Shown here piece by piece: positions 47,094 to 55,774 of a stretch of 64,000 nt of DNA (positions are counted from its first letter, which is position 1; every line of letters starts with the position of its first letter). Below the pieces are notes generated by a model. The model was not told the origin of the DNA and did not search any database. It worked only from the letters and a program-made list of their open reading frames with translations. This DNA is from Legionella beliardensis (GTDB lineage: Bacteria > Pseudomonadota > Gammaproteobacteria > Legionellales > Legionellaceae). The position numbers and the translations under genes were made by a program. Where the stretch lies: contig NZ_UGNV01000001.1 of the NCBI RefSeq assembly GCF_900452395.1, positions 2,777,501-2,841,500 of the forward strand, written 5' to 3'.

Positions 47094-47451
47094 CTATTTA
47101 ATTAAATTTATTCTAAATAAAAACGCTCGATATGTGCTTCAGAAGGCAAAATAGTCCATTGATTTAAGCAGTTTAAGCCATAGAAGGCGCAAAAAAAAAC
47201 TGGACGGATGGCTTTATTACGATAATAATGAGCACGCTCATCAAGACAACTAGGTTGTAAACGAGCACCTTTGCAAACCTTAATTGATGGTAAGTAAATC
47301 TAGATAAAAAATTTATAAACTAGATTTGGCCTGATAGAAACCTTTTGAAATCGGTAACTATTAGAGCAAGCTTGAACAACTAGAGCTTAGTTATTCAGGA
47401 ATAAACGGATTTGTTGAGATATTGAAACATAATTAATTATTGGAGGTTTTA
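47094..47451. other. Intergenic region with a decayed minus-strand frame
   Basis: The minus strand from 47320 to 47108 is open for about 70 codons, ends with TAA, and reads protein-like (for example LDERAHYYRNKAIRPVFF) but has no ATG and no ribosome-binding site. It is probably the 3' remnant of a lost gene. The rest of the gap is unremarkable. Confidence 0.35.
47108..47320 (-). pseudogene. Possible 3' gene remnant
   Basis: About 70 codons without a start codon end at TAA (47108-47110). The translated text has a balanced composition with many aromatic and cysteine residues (CAFYGLNCLNQW) and differs from random AT-rich frames. I know no relative. It might equally be chance. Confidence 0.25.
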
Positions 47452-47994
47452 ATGCTTAATAAAACTATTAGTACTGTTGTACTAGGAAGCTGTTTGATTA
47501 CTTCTTCTTTTGCCGCTAGTTTTTGGAATAAATATTCACCAATACAAAACCATCACAACCCATCCGTTACTGCTCAAAAAAATAACATCAAACAAAAATA
47601 CACTGATTTTTCCGGCACCTGGTCTGGAAGTTGTTCAGCAGATGACGAAATAACTACGCTAGTCATTAGTAATGATGATAAGTCTATTGAATTAGATGGC
47701 CAATCATACGGCATAGGTCAAATGATAAGTGAATCTTCATCTGATAAATCGTTCTCTTCAAATACTCAATTACTTCTTACCTGGAATGCTGCAGGAACTG
47801 TCTTAAAAGGACAATCTGTGTTTGCAGCTACGAGTTGGGTCGATGGTCCTAAGCTAGACCTAATGGCTGGTATCTTTGAAACCACTTTTAAGATGAATGG
47901 AAACGAGCTTGTTCTTAATATCAATCTGGTCAACACTGATGGAACGCCTATACCAGGAAATGAGAATAAGTGTACATTTCACAAAGTCTCGTAA
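47452..47994 (+). CDS. Secreted protein of unknown function
   Basis: This is a 180-residue protein with a typical signal peptide (MLNKTISTVVLGSCLITSSFA). The mature part has a tryptophan in DFSGTWSGSC, a pattern seen in lipocalin-like or META-like small beta barrels, then alternating beta segments ending in NKCTFHKVS. There are two mature cysteines that may bond. The ATG at 47452 has GGAGG six bases ahead; the upstream in-frame TTG at 47440 is not used. Export to the periplasm or medium is the only firm inference. Confidence 0.6.
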   Translation: MLNKTISTVVLGSCLITSSFAASFWNKYSPIQNHHNPSVTAQKNNIKQKYTDFSGTWSGSCSADDEITTLVISNDDKSIELDGQSYGIGQMISESSSDKSFSSNTQLLLTWNAAGTVLKGQSVFAATSWVDGPKLDLMAGIFETTFKMNGNELVLNINLVNTDGTPIPGNENKCTFHKVS

Positions 47995-48262
47995 TTTAAG
48001 GCATGATATAGCTCTATATAATGAGCTTAATCCGGATTAAGGTAAAACCAAGATCCGGACTTTCTGGAACTACTCATCCTTGCAATCAATTCTTAAATGC
48101 TATAACAAAACCTATCTTTACTCTGTCCCGCCATTAATTAAGTAATTCAAAGTACGATAATGATTTATCAAATAAAATTAAGTGATAAGCATAATTTATA
48201 CGTGTTTTTTCAAATAAAACAGTAAACTAGTACACCTTCATTAACTAGCAATTGTCCTACTT

Positions 48263-48793
48263 ATGAAAACAATTTGTGTCTACCTGGGTGCAAACCCTGG
48301 CAATAATGATTCTTTTAAACACGCAGTTATTGAACTTGCCCATGAAATAGTTAAATTAAATCTTTCTTTAGTTTATGGAGGTTCAAGCCTTGGCTTAATG
48401 GGCCTTTTAGCTACAACAGTTAAGGCGCGTGGCGGTAAGGCCATTGGTGTCATTACTAATTATCTTATCGATAAAGAAAAGCCTCTTGCCACGTTGGATA
48501 AGCTTTATGTGGTTGACTCCATGCAAGAAAGAAAACAATTAATGCAACAATTAGCAGACTTCTTTGTAGTTGTCCCAGGTGGCTTAGGTACTCTCGAAGA
48601 AGCTATTGATACGTGTAACGCTATAAAAATAGGTCAAATAAATAAAAAAATAGGCTTTATTAATGTTGATGGCTTTTTTGATAGCTTGTTTCAATTTATA
48701 AACAATTGCAAGGCATGCGGATTTCTTGCTCATGAGTATTTTACACCAGAAATAAACCCCAGTGTAAAAGCCTTATTAAAATCTTTAATGTAA
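48263..48793 (+). CDS. LOG-family nucleotide phosphoribohydrolase
   Basis: This 176-residue enzyme of the LOG/TIGR00730 family cleaves nucleoside 5'-monophosphates (in plants, cytokinin nucleotides) to base and ribose phosphate. The marks are VYGGSSLGLMGLLA near the start, QERKQLM, and the signature PGGLGTLEEA with its catalytic Arg/Glu. It is the normal length of the short bacterial form. Nucleotide salvage is the likely role; no cytokinin genes are present. Confidence 0.9.
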   Translation: MKTICVYLGANPGNNDSFKHAVIELAHEIVKLNLSLVYGGSSLGLMGLLATTVKARGGKAIGVITNYLIDKEKPLATLDKLYVVDSMQERKQLMQQLADFFVVVPGGLGTLEEAIDTCNAIKIGQINKKIGFINVDGFFDSLFQFINNCKACGFLAHEYFTPEINPSVKALLKSLM

Positions 48794-48981
48794 GGGAGCT
48801 TAAGAAGAAGCAATTAATAATTTCATATCAAATTAAGCATTTTATGAGCATGCCCTTCATCACACTTGTGATATGTTAGTTTGATATAAATAAAATTTAT
48901 CATAGCCATATTATTAGCTTTATAGTTAAATGCCAAACCGTTTTTTATACTTAATTCGTCATTAACAAGAAGGAGGAAATG

Positions 48982-49068
48982 ATGAAGCAAGTATTAATTA
49001 ACAAAATCATTAACGCAAAACTCGCTAAGGGCATTATTGAATGTAAATGTTGTCGCGGCGTAGGCTAA
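48982..49068 (+). CDS. 28-residue Cys-rich peptide
   Basis: This very short gene reads MKQVLINKIINAKLAKG followed by a C-terminal CKCCRGVG. It has an exact AGGAGG five bases before the ATG (48971-48976), much stronger than most genes here. A basic amphipathic leader and a Cys-dense core (CxCC) look like a RiPP precursor, a metal-binding peptide or a leader peptide. A perfect terminator begins 10 bases after the stop. The next gene may encode its partner. An ATG three bases earlier is also in frame. Confidence 0.5.
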   Translation: MKQVLINKIINAKLAKGIIECKCCRGVG

Positions 49069-49078
49069 ATTTTCTAGA

Positions 49079-49105
49079 CTTATCCTAAATTTAGGATAAG
49101 TTTTT
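49079..49105 (+). terminator. Terminator or attenuator after the peptide gene
   Basis: An 11-bp perfect palindrome (49079-49089 with 49090-49100) is followed by five T. It separates the peptide gene from the gene starting at 49128. As it lies between a tiny frame and a gene, it may serve as an attenuator as well as a terminator. Confidence 0.75.
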
Positions 49106-49127
49106 ATACATCAATAATGGAACTACT

Positions 49128-49583
49128 ATGGCTAAATTACCCACTTTATCCAATGTGTTAGCTTATAATAATACAGCGGTTATCCAACGCTTTAAGCAGA
49201 ATCATCCCAAAGACAGTACGCGTGCAGAGTTACTCTTTACTGATATGCTACGCTACTTATGGCTTTGCGAAAAGCATTGGTGGGACTGCAAAAATAATCC
49301 AAATGAGCCAAAATTAAATTTTATCCCAGTCATGCATGAAGAAATGCGGGCTATTGATAATATGTGGCATGAGTTTATTTTATTAACACGCGATTATCAC
49401 GATTTTTGTCATTCGTTCTTTGGTCGTTTTCTACATCATGAGCCGAATATGCGCTCTACTTTAGCTTATTCACCAAGTGAATTTACTAATTCCTTAAACT
49501 TATTTCTCAATTATATTTACGATAATTTAGGAGAAGACATTCTTATTGCCTGGTTTAAAGAGCATCTAGAGGAAGTCGCTTAG
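49128..49583 (+). CDS. Conserved-looking His/Trp-rich protein, WHEF motif
   Basis: This 151-residue soluble protein has a motif-dense stretch: EEMRAIDNMWHEFILLTRDYHDFCHSFFGRFLHHEP at about 80-115 (quoted in parts: DNMWHEFILLT, YHDFCHSFFG, FLHHEP). The clustered His, Asp, Cys and Trp suggest a metal-binding helical bundle. It recalls the DUF1399/glycine-rich-domain (GRDP) type, but only in this motif. No enzyme activity is known to me. It directly follows the 28-residue peptide and its terminator. Confidence 0.5.
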   Translation: MAKLPTLSNVLAYNNTAVIQRFKQNHPKDSTRAELLFTDMLRYLWLCEKHWWDCKNNPNEPKLNFIPVMHEEMRAIDNMWHEFILLTRDYHDFCHSFFGRFLHHEPNMRSTLAYSPSEFTNSLNLFLNYIYDNLGEDILIAWFKEHLEEVA

Positions 49584-49641
49584 TGCATTTGTGAAACGGT
49601 AATATTTTAACTAATTAAATTAGCAATTTTTACTTACAAAA

Positions 49642-50514
49642 TCACGTATATAAGAGAGGATTTTTAATTGCATTAATTATCATTTGAATGGCCTGCACAT
49701 TTCTATTTTCATTGCGATAAATAAGGCTTATCTCATCATCATAACTAGGGGTGCCGGGAACAGGCTTTAATAAATCAGGATGCATGGCTTTAGCCACGCG
49801 TGTAGGAATTATACCAATACCAGTGCCTTTTGAGGTGAGATTGGCTACTACTTCTAAACTATTGGTTGTAATGATGCGCCTACTATCAATCCCTGCTTTT
49901 TTAATTGTTTTTAAAAGGTATTGCGCTTGAGGTAGTTCAGGGTTACAAATGATAATCGCATTCTTTGAGTAAATATTTTGCGTTTCTCGCAGCCCCTCTC
50001 CCGTCCAAAACGTAACTTTATCATTGCATAATTTTCGAATTACGAGGTCGGGATGTTTTAGAGGGTTTACTACGATACCTATATCAATGGAGAGATTAAT
50101 GACCTTTTCCGTAATTTTACGAGAAATATCATGTTTTAAATGGATTTCCAATTTAGGATGCTTTTCCAATAAGTCTGGAAGAATTAAAGAAACTAGATAA
50201 ATTGCAATTGTTGATGCACATCCTAATTTAAAATAACCTTGTATTTCCTGTTCAGATGCCAAAGCACCTGCTTTCGTTTTTTCCCAATATTGTAATAATT
50301 GCCGAGTATGCAAAACAAGTTGCTTTCCTGCTTGCGTTAAAGAAACACCATGCTTATGTCTGACAAAAAGCATCGTTCCTAATGACTGCTCTAAGCGTTT
50401 CATAGCCAAGCTTAAAGACGGCTGACTAATTCCTAGCCGTTCGGAGGCACGAGAAAAATTAAGTACTTTAGAAATTTCGAGAAAATACTCTAACTCTGCC
50501 GGAGAAGGAAGCAT
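49642..50514 (-). CDS. LysR-family transcriptional regulator
   Basis: This 290-residue protein has an N-terminal winged helix-turn-helix (LEYFLEISKVLNFSRASERLGISQPSLSLAMKRLEQSLG at 8-46, given in part) and a C-terminal periplasmic-binding-like effector domain. It diverges from an NTF2-like secreted protein gene with a 106-base gap holding a dyad; regulation of that gene is the simplest reading. The effector molecule is unknown. Confidence 0.88.
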   Translation of the reverse strand: MLPSPAELEYFLEISKVLNFSRASERLGISQPSLSLAMKRLEQSLGTMLFVRHKHGVSLTQAGKQLVLHTRQLLQYWEKTKAGALASEQEIQGYFKLGCASTIAIYLVSLILPDLLEKHPKLEIHLKHDISRKITEKVINLSIDIGIVVNPLKHPDLVIRKLCNDKVTFWTGEGLRETQNIYSKNAIIICNPELPQAQYLLKTIKKAGIDSRRIITTNSLEVVANLTSKGTGIGIIPTRVAKAMHPDLLKPVPGTPSYDDEISLIYRNENRNVQAIQMIINAIKNPLLYT

Positions 50515-50525
50515 AAATAATACCT

Positions 50526-50545
50526 ATAACAATAATAGCTGTTAT
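50526..50545. promoter_or_regulatory. Possible LysR binding dyad
   Basis: ATAAC (50526-50530) and GTTAT (50541-50545) form a short interrupted dyad between the LysR gene and its divergent neighbour, in line with the T-N11-A family pattern. It is 12 bases from the LysR start. Confidence 0.4.
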
Positions 50546-50620
50546 TTATTTTAAATATAATTGAAACTAAGATAAAGTAGCCTACATCAACTGATTCTAT
50601 TCACTGATGGAAGGTATCTT

Positions 50621-51064
50621 ATGAAAATTAAACTAGTATCATCGGCATTGTTATTCATTTTGGCTAATAAGTATGTCGCTGCACAACAAATTGACCAAGC
50701 CGAATTAAAAGCTGAGCGTGAACATATTATACATCAATATATTATTGATTTAGGAAAGGCAGATCCTGAAGACATTACCTCATTATTTGCCGAAAATGGT
50801 ACCGTAATTTCTACCTCACAAGGTAAAGTAGATGCCAGTCAATTTTTTAATAATTTCCTGCCACAAATCGAGCAAGCTACTACTGTATTTCATCAATTAT
50901 TTATCAGCCAAGAAAACGAAAACCACTATACCGCTCGCTTCCATTTTAATTTTACCTTAAAAGATGGCGAGGTGGGCTCAGGCGAGTATATAGATGAATT
51001 TATTTTTGCCGCTGATTCTAAGAAACTAACTCAAGTAGCAATGTTTGAGAATCTTAAATTTTAG
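50621..51064 (+). CDS. Exported SnoaL/NTF2-like protein
   Basis: This 147-residue protein starts with a signal peptide (MKIKLVSSALLFILANKYVAA) and has an NTF2-like body: helix EREHIIHQYIIDLGKAD, LFAENGTVIS, and strands HYTARFHFNFTL. It belongs to the SnoaL-like cone fold; the ligand is unknown. Its divergent position relative to the LysR gene suggests that regulator's control. The ATG is preceded by GGAAGG. Confidence 0.65.
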   Translation: MKIKLVSSALLFILANKYVAAQQIDQAELKAEREHIIHQYIIDLGKADPEDITSLFAENGTVISTSQGKVDASQFFNNFLPQIEQATTVFHQLFISQENENHYTARFHFNFTLKDGEVGSGEYIDEFIFAADSKKLTQVAMFENLKF

Positions 51065-51226
51065 TTAATACGATTAAAGATAGTTTATGCAACAATAGTA
51101 TTTGTATGGCCACCCGTGTGCTCTGTAGAACTGGATTAGCTTTGCCGAAGCCTAAGGCCATCATCTATACTTTAATAACTAATAATTACTTAGTGGTCTA
51201 TTGTTCTGGACAGCAATTATAATTTA

Positions 51227-51697
51227 ATGAGAGCCTATTTTGAAATTTATGATTTCTTTTGGTATCAAACGAATAAACGAATCTTAAGATATATAAGCCC
51301 CTTGTTATACTTTTGGTATAAAACTTATGGATTAAGTTATGCAAATTTGCAAGAACTTATACAAGAGCGCGGGCTCATCATTAATGATTCGCAACTCGAT
51401 AAGTATCTTACCTATGTTTTTAGAATGAAAAAATACATACCACGAGAACCTGTTCTTAAACCTAATTTAGCTATAAAAAAAATACCGCATAAAATAAAAA
51501 GTAAATTTGCCTATGTATTAGTCGATCAAACAGGATTAACTTATGATTTTTTTTTAATAAACGAGAGTGAAGACAAGCTGGCTCAGCAATTTTTCCTTGA
51601 TTCGCTAGATTTAAACGGGTTACCACCTAAAATTAACACGCTAGTTGCTCAGCGAGTAGCAAAAAAAGAATTAAATCAAGACATTGATCTCTTCTAG
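51227..51697 (+). pseudogene. Decayed or truncated IS6-family transposase
   Basis: This 156-codon frame resembles the N-terminal half of IS6/IS240 transposases: FWYKTYGLSYANLQELIQERG matches their helix-turn-helix region, and FAYVLVDQTGLTYDFFL with the following QQFFLDSL matches the segment after the first catalytic residue. The usual WFVDETY block with the first Asp is missing and replaced by basic residues (KIPHKIKSK), and the frame ends before the second Asp and the Glu. It cannot transpose. It is a remnant, or possibly an exapted DNA-binding protein, as the frame is still open. No terminal repeats are seen. Confidence 0.65.
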
Positions 51698-51787
51698 TAA
51701 GCTAGGTTGCCAATTAGCTAGCATGCTTATTGGCACAGCTTACGCGTTATCTTTTGTGGTTATTTCTAATAGTTTATGTAACGCCCC

Positions 51788-53329
51788 CTAACCTTTTCTT
51801 GTCTGATGTTTTACTGCTTCAATTTGATATTCCTGAATTAGTGCTGGATTGGTTGGCGATAAAGCAATGTGTATTTTGATATCCTGCTGCTCCCCATTGA
51901 TAATGAAATACCCTCGTAGCTCACTTTCGGCAATAAAGGGGTTAATTTGACCGATCTTACCTACTTTCTTAAACAAGGCTTCTGACTCTTTTTTGCGTGC
52001 TGCAATTGAAGAGTCTAAGAAAAAATTATCCGCAAATAAGCCACTGGCTTCAACACCTTTCCAATCAGGCAATAATTTAACTAAAGCACTTTGGCGCGCG
52101 CTTAATAATTGCGATACTGGCAACTTTCTAGATTGTAGTTTTGCCTCTTTGACCAGTGTATGGAGCACTTGCATATTAATATCAGCTGCCTGAGCATAAG
52201 TGACATTGGTTAAGAGAATCACGCCAATACCGTAGTCAGGCAAAATAAACCAATTACTCCCAAAGCCAGGCAACCCACCACTATGTCCTATATAGGTTTT
52301 CTTTTCACAATCACAAAGCCAACGCAAGCCATAACCATACGCTTCAACCATAGGACAAGGCTCGCCATTTAAAAATTTATAATCCTTATTGAATTGATTA
52401 AATCGCCAGGCTTGTTGCATTTCACGTAATGAGCTTCTATGAATTGGGCCAGTTTCCACATCATCACGTGGTGGCCATGCATTTTGATATAAGGCAACGT
52501 AATGACTAAATGCTTCAAGCGACGTAATCATGCCACCCATCGCACCAAAGACACCATCAGATAACATCGGTTCTTGTGTCCAGTTTCCATCAGCCCATTG
52601 ATAACCTTGCGCCAATTCAGGTGCTGGAACTTTTGCAAAATCCCAAGCCACTTGCTGCATATTTAAAGGCTGCCAGATATGGGTAGCAATATAATCTTGA
52701 TAAGGCATACCTGATACCTTGTCAATAATCATGCCCAATAAAGCATAACCTAAGTTACTATATTCAAAAGCTGAATCGGTGGTATTAGCTAAAGAAATCC
52801 CTTTTAGCAAACTCACAAATTCCTTATGTGTCATACTTAACTGTCTATCACCCCATGGATTATCACTAGGAAACCCTGCAGAATGAGTTAATAAGTGCCT
52901 GATAGTCATAGAAGGCGCATCATGCGTTAGCTTTTGATCCTTTAATTCAGGAATATACCAATCAACTGGATCATCTAGCCTTAATTTGCCTTCATCGCGC
53001 AACTTTAAAATAGACATCGCGGTAAAGCTTTTCGTCATGGAGGCAATACGAAACATTGATTTGGGCGAAGCAGGTGTTTTCTTGCTAAGATCACTATAGC
53101 CACCACTACCAGAATAAATGAGCTTATCATCGACCATAATGCCAAATGCAAAGCCTGGAATATGATGTTCTTCTGCATATCCTTGATATATTTGCAAAAT
53201 TTTTGGAAAAAGCTCTTTTATTTTTTCTACTCGCTTGGAATCTTCAAAAACTGGTGGTAAGTAAGCGTTTTGACTGTGGGCATGCATGGTGATGAGTAAA
53301 GCAAAAAATATAACTCGTAATTGCAGCAT
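51788..53329 (-). CDS. Serine hydrolase, class C beta-lactamase fold
   Basis: This exported 513-residue enzyme has a signal peptide (MLQLRVIFFALLITMHAHS). The three family motifs are SMTK at about residue 97 (nucleophile Ser and Lys), YSN in EYSNLGYALLG, and HSGG in IGHSGGLPGFG. The C-terminal 100 residues are a beta-rich extra domain seen in DD-peptidases/esterases of this group. It may hydrolyse peptidoglycan peptides, esters or beta-lactams; the family name does not settle which. The exact start is uncertain among ATG codons at 53353, 53341 and 53329. Confidence 0.82.
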   Translation of the reverse strand: MLQLRVIFFALLITMHAHSQNAYLPPVFEDSKRVEKIKELFPKILQIYQGYAEEHHIPGFAFGIMVDDKLIYSGSGGYSDLSKKTPASPKSMFRIASMTKSFTAMSILKLRDEGKLRLDDPVDWYIPELKDQKLTHDAPSMTIRHLLTHSAGFPSDNPWGDRQLSMTHKEFVSLLKGISLANTTDSAFEYSNLGYALLGMIIDKVSGMPYQDYIATHIWQPLNMQQVAWDFAKVPAPELAQGYQWADGNWTQEPMLSDGVFGAMGGMITSLEAFSHYVALYQNAWPPRDDVETGPIHRSSLREMQQAWRFNQFNKDYKFLNGEPCPMVEAYGYGLRWLCDCEKKTYIGHSGGLPGFGSNWFILPDYGIGVILLTNVTYAQAADINMQVLHTLVKEAKLQSRKLPVSQLLSARQSALVKLLPDWKGVEASGLFADNFFLDSSIAARKKESEALFKKVGKIGQINPFIAESELRGYFIINGEQQDIKIHIALSPTNPALIQEYQIEAVKHQTRKG

Positions 53330-53548
53330 AATAACTCTCATTTTCAAATACATTTCTTAAAGAAAGGTGTAATCATACTTCAAGCCCACATCAAATTAAA
53401 TTTTCATTATTTTAAAATTGGAAATATCAAGGAATATAAGTAGACCAATGATTAAGATGAACCAGTAACTAATAGTAACTAATTGTAGAATTATATTATT
53501 TTACATATGCTTAGCATTTATTAAATAATTTAATTAGGAAGCGAGGTT

Positions 53549-54321
53549 ATGGAGCAAAAGCTAGAATACTCCCCAAATTTTTTTTTAGTTATAAAAAATA
53601 CTGATACCGTACCAGCCTTTCTATATTCAATAAAAATTTATGAAAGTCTAATAGAGGCAGTTCACGGGGGAGGTCGCTATATTACTGAAGTCTTTATACC
53701 TTCTAGACAGGCAATCCTGAATTCAGAACATTATATTTTAGCTAGTGATATGCCTCGTAATAAAATGGCCAGCCTTGTTGATAAAGAAACAATTGTACCA
53801 CTTACAGAAGTCAAAATTTCTAAAAATCTTGCTCAAAAAATCACTGGTATTATTAAACTAACCGAAGAAAAAGCTTGCTTAAAACAAGAATGGCTTTTAC
53901 TTAGCCAAGCTCATGACATATTTGAGCCTGTTCACGTTATAAAATATAAAATGAAAATTTACGAAGATCTAATGGATGCAATTCATGATGGGGGGCATTA
54001 TATAACTGAGTGTTTTATTCCCTCTCATTAAGTCATTTATAACAGCGATGATGTTATTTTTCACGCCAATGCCTCAAGAGCTAATAGAACTGATTCTTTA
54101 TCTCAGATAGTAGAAAATAATTTAGAAATTATACAAATACCTAAAGCACTTGCGGATAAAGTATTAGCTATTGCTAATTTAGAAGAAACAATTAAAAAAG
54201 AAAAGGAAAAATTAAAAGCAGATTTTGCCGAAGAACTTAACTTATTATTTAGCAAAGAAACAATTGAGGATGAGCATTTCTTAAAGGAAGAAGATAGCAG
54301 GGCATGGTGTTGCCTTTTGTA
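53549..54321 (+). pseudogene. Two-repeat protein gene broken by nonsense and frameshift
   Basis: The 160-codon open frame ends at TAA (54029-54031) within a second copy of its own repeat. Repeat 1 reads KIYESLIEAVHGGGRYITE, FIPSRQAIL; repeat 2 reads KIYEDLMDAIHDGGHYITE, FIPSH then stop at the place of Gln, fitting a CAA to TAA change. The rest of repeat 2 and a coiled-coil tail continue at 54061-54321, in the frame one base off (a T lost from the run at 54057-54060). The original end would be RAWCCLL, where CCLL fits a CaaX prenylation box. A stop plus a deletion means the second half has decayed. Confidence 0.7.
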
Positions 54322-54376
54322 ATTTTTTAATAAATCAAGGAATACCGTAGCAATATAAATTAAAAAAGGAATAATA

Positions 54377-54832
54377 ATGGAAGATCCAAAAAAGCCACAA
54401 TTTACTGGGTTGTTTTCTGGTGAGCAATCTATAATAAGTCATGCATTTTTAATATCCGTTTTAGCAGCAAACGAAATTGCTAAGCCATTTCTTTATTTAT
54501 ATCAGCATCTAAAAAATAAGTATGAACAATCCAAACCGTCCATGTTTGAAGAGCAAGAACTCAATGATTGGTATAAATACTATAAAGAGTATGGAACCTA
54601 TCCTGATTATTTAGAAACAAAATATCAGGAAAAATACCCTAACTTACGTGATATATTTCTTGGTAAAGTAAAACACGTAAACCACAGCAATGTAGACACT
54701 GCCAAAAAAAATACGAGTATCATTTCATATAGCCAGAATAGAAATGGTTTGTTTGCCACTTCAGCACCAGAAACTGATTCTAGTGATGAAAGTGAAGAGA
54801 AATATAATCCTCAAAATTTAAACGCCGTTTAA
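54377..54832 (+). CDS. Orphan protein with acidic C-terminus
   Basis: This is a 151-residue protein of unknown family, hydrophilic, without signal peptide. A hydrophobic patch near 22-36 (SHAFLISVLAANEIA) could be a membrane contact. The centre has many Tyr, Lys and Glu (NDWYKYYKEYGTYPDYLETKYQEKYP). The C-terminus ETDSSDESEEKYNPQNLNAV is Ser/Asp/Glu-rich, as in the E-block of Dot/Icm effectors. It follows the broken two-repeat gene by 55 bases, on the same strand. Effector status is inference. Confidence 0.5.
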   Translation: MEDPKKPQFTGLFSGEQSIISHAFLISVLAANEIAKPFLYLYQHLKNKYEQSKPSMFEEQELNDWYKYYKEYGTYPDYLETKYQEKYPNLRDIFLGKVKHVNHSNVDTAKKNTSIISYSQNRNGLFATSAPETDSSDESEEKYNPQNLNAV

Positions 54833-54840
54833 AAATATAA

Positions 54841-54903
54841 TGTAGCCTGGGTGCAGGCCCATAGGGCCGGAACCCAGGTTTCACTTCGTTCACTCGGGCT
54901 ACT
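54841..54903. repeat. Dispersed palindromic repeat, second clear copy
   Basis: GTAGCCTGGGTGCAGGCCCA runs into GGGCCGGAACCCAGGTTTCA and ends with CACTCGGGCTAC. The centre is a GGCCCATAGGGCC palindrome. It matches the copy at 44393-44452 in reverse orientation. Confidence 0.6.
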
Positions 54904-54984
54904 TGCTAGCACTTCTTTATTAATTTCCTAAACCTTAGCTGTTACTATACACAACCTCAACTCATACAAAAGGATGCCCATCAT

Positions 54985-55686
54985 ATGAAGGTAAGAAAAT
55001 TAAGCTACGCGCAATTTAAAGTTGAAAAGCAAAAAATACTAGCTATTGTGCGTGGCTGGGAAAACACCTATAAAGAATTTTTTGATAAAAATTATTCTAT
55101 AATGCATAACTCTGACTTACGCTACCACTGGCGTGAATCTATTGTTGACATGATAAATTTTTTAGAAAAAAATATCACTGAACAAACTGGCAGTAATTTG
55201 GAAAAAAATGGCTTCGCTCTTTTTATTGCCGAGGATGATAATGAGAATATACAGGGTATGGCTTTAGGCGGTGGTCTGCGCACTTATGGCGGCTATTCTA
55301 ATACCTTCTTTGGCATGAGTGGGACATTTTATGAAATAAAAGAGATGATAATCTCAGCATCATCTATGCTGTCTCGATGTTACCAAGCAGAAGATAAAGT
55401 ACTCCATAAAAGTATTGGCAAAGAACTATTAAAAGCTATAATTAACCACGTTCAAACACAGGCTATACCATACCCTATTGCCGCAAGACCGCATCATAGC
55501 AATGAGATAGCACATAAATTCTTTGAAAAATACCTCTTCACATTAGGATGTGGCTCTCTTGGACATAGCTATACTTTAAACGTAGCCGAGTTTGGGTACA
55601 TTGACCAAAGCCATCATAAAGAATGTATAGCAAGCACGACCGTTGTGGTTTTTGACGATTATAAGTCACCAACAATGCACTTTTGA
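54985..55686 (+). CDS. Orphan protein, possibly GNAT-like
   Basis: This is a 233-residue soluble protein. A segment LHKSIGKELLKAIINHVQTQ recalls the acetyl-CoA-binding loop and helix of GNAT acetyltransferases (Q/RxxGxG/A), and the strand before it (FALFIAEDDNENIQGMALGG) would fit the preceding beta hairpin. The match is weak: only one Gly is present in the loop. A Gly/Tyr-rich section (GGGLRTYGGYSNTFFG) is unusual. No neighbour hints at the substrate. Confidence 0.45.
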   Translation: MKVRKLSYAQFKVEKQKILAIVRGWENTYKEFFDKNYSIMHNSDLRYHWRESIVDMINFLEKNITEQTGSNLEKNGFALFIAEDDNENIQGMALGGGLRTYGGYSNTFFGMSGTFYEIKEMIISASSMLSRCYQAEDKVLHKSIGKELLKAIINHVQTQAIPYPIAARPHHSNEIAHKFFEKYLFTLGCGSLGHSYTLNVAEFGYIDQSHHKECIASTTVVVFDDYKSPTMHF

Positions 55687-55774
55687 GTGCTTGATTTGAA
55701 GTCTAATGGGCTTTAACTAATTAAACCAGCTATGGCATCTATACAATTTAATATGGATACCAAAACTGAGATCC

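Noticed and set aside
48000..48262. TCCGGA repeats near 48025-48060 as an operator
   Set aside because: Two copies of a hexamer about 20 bases apart with no link to a regulator are not sufficient.
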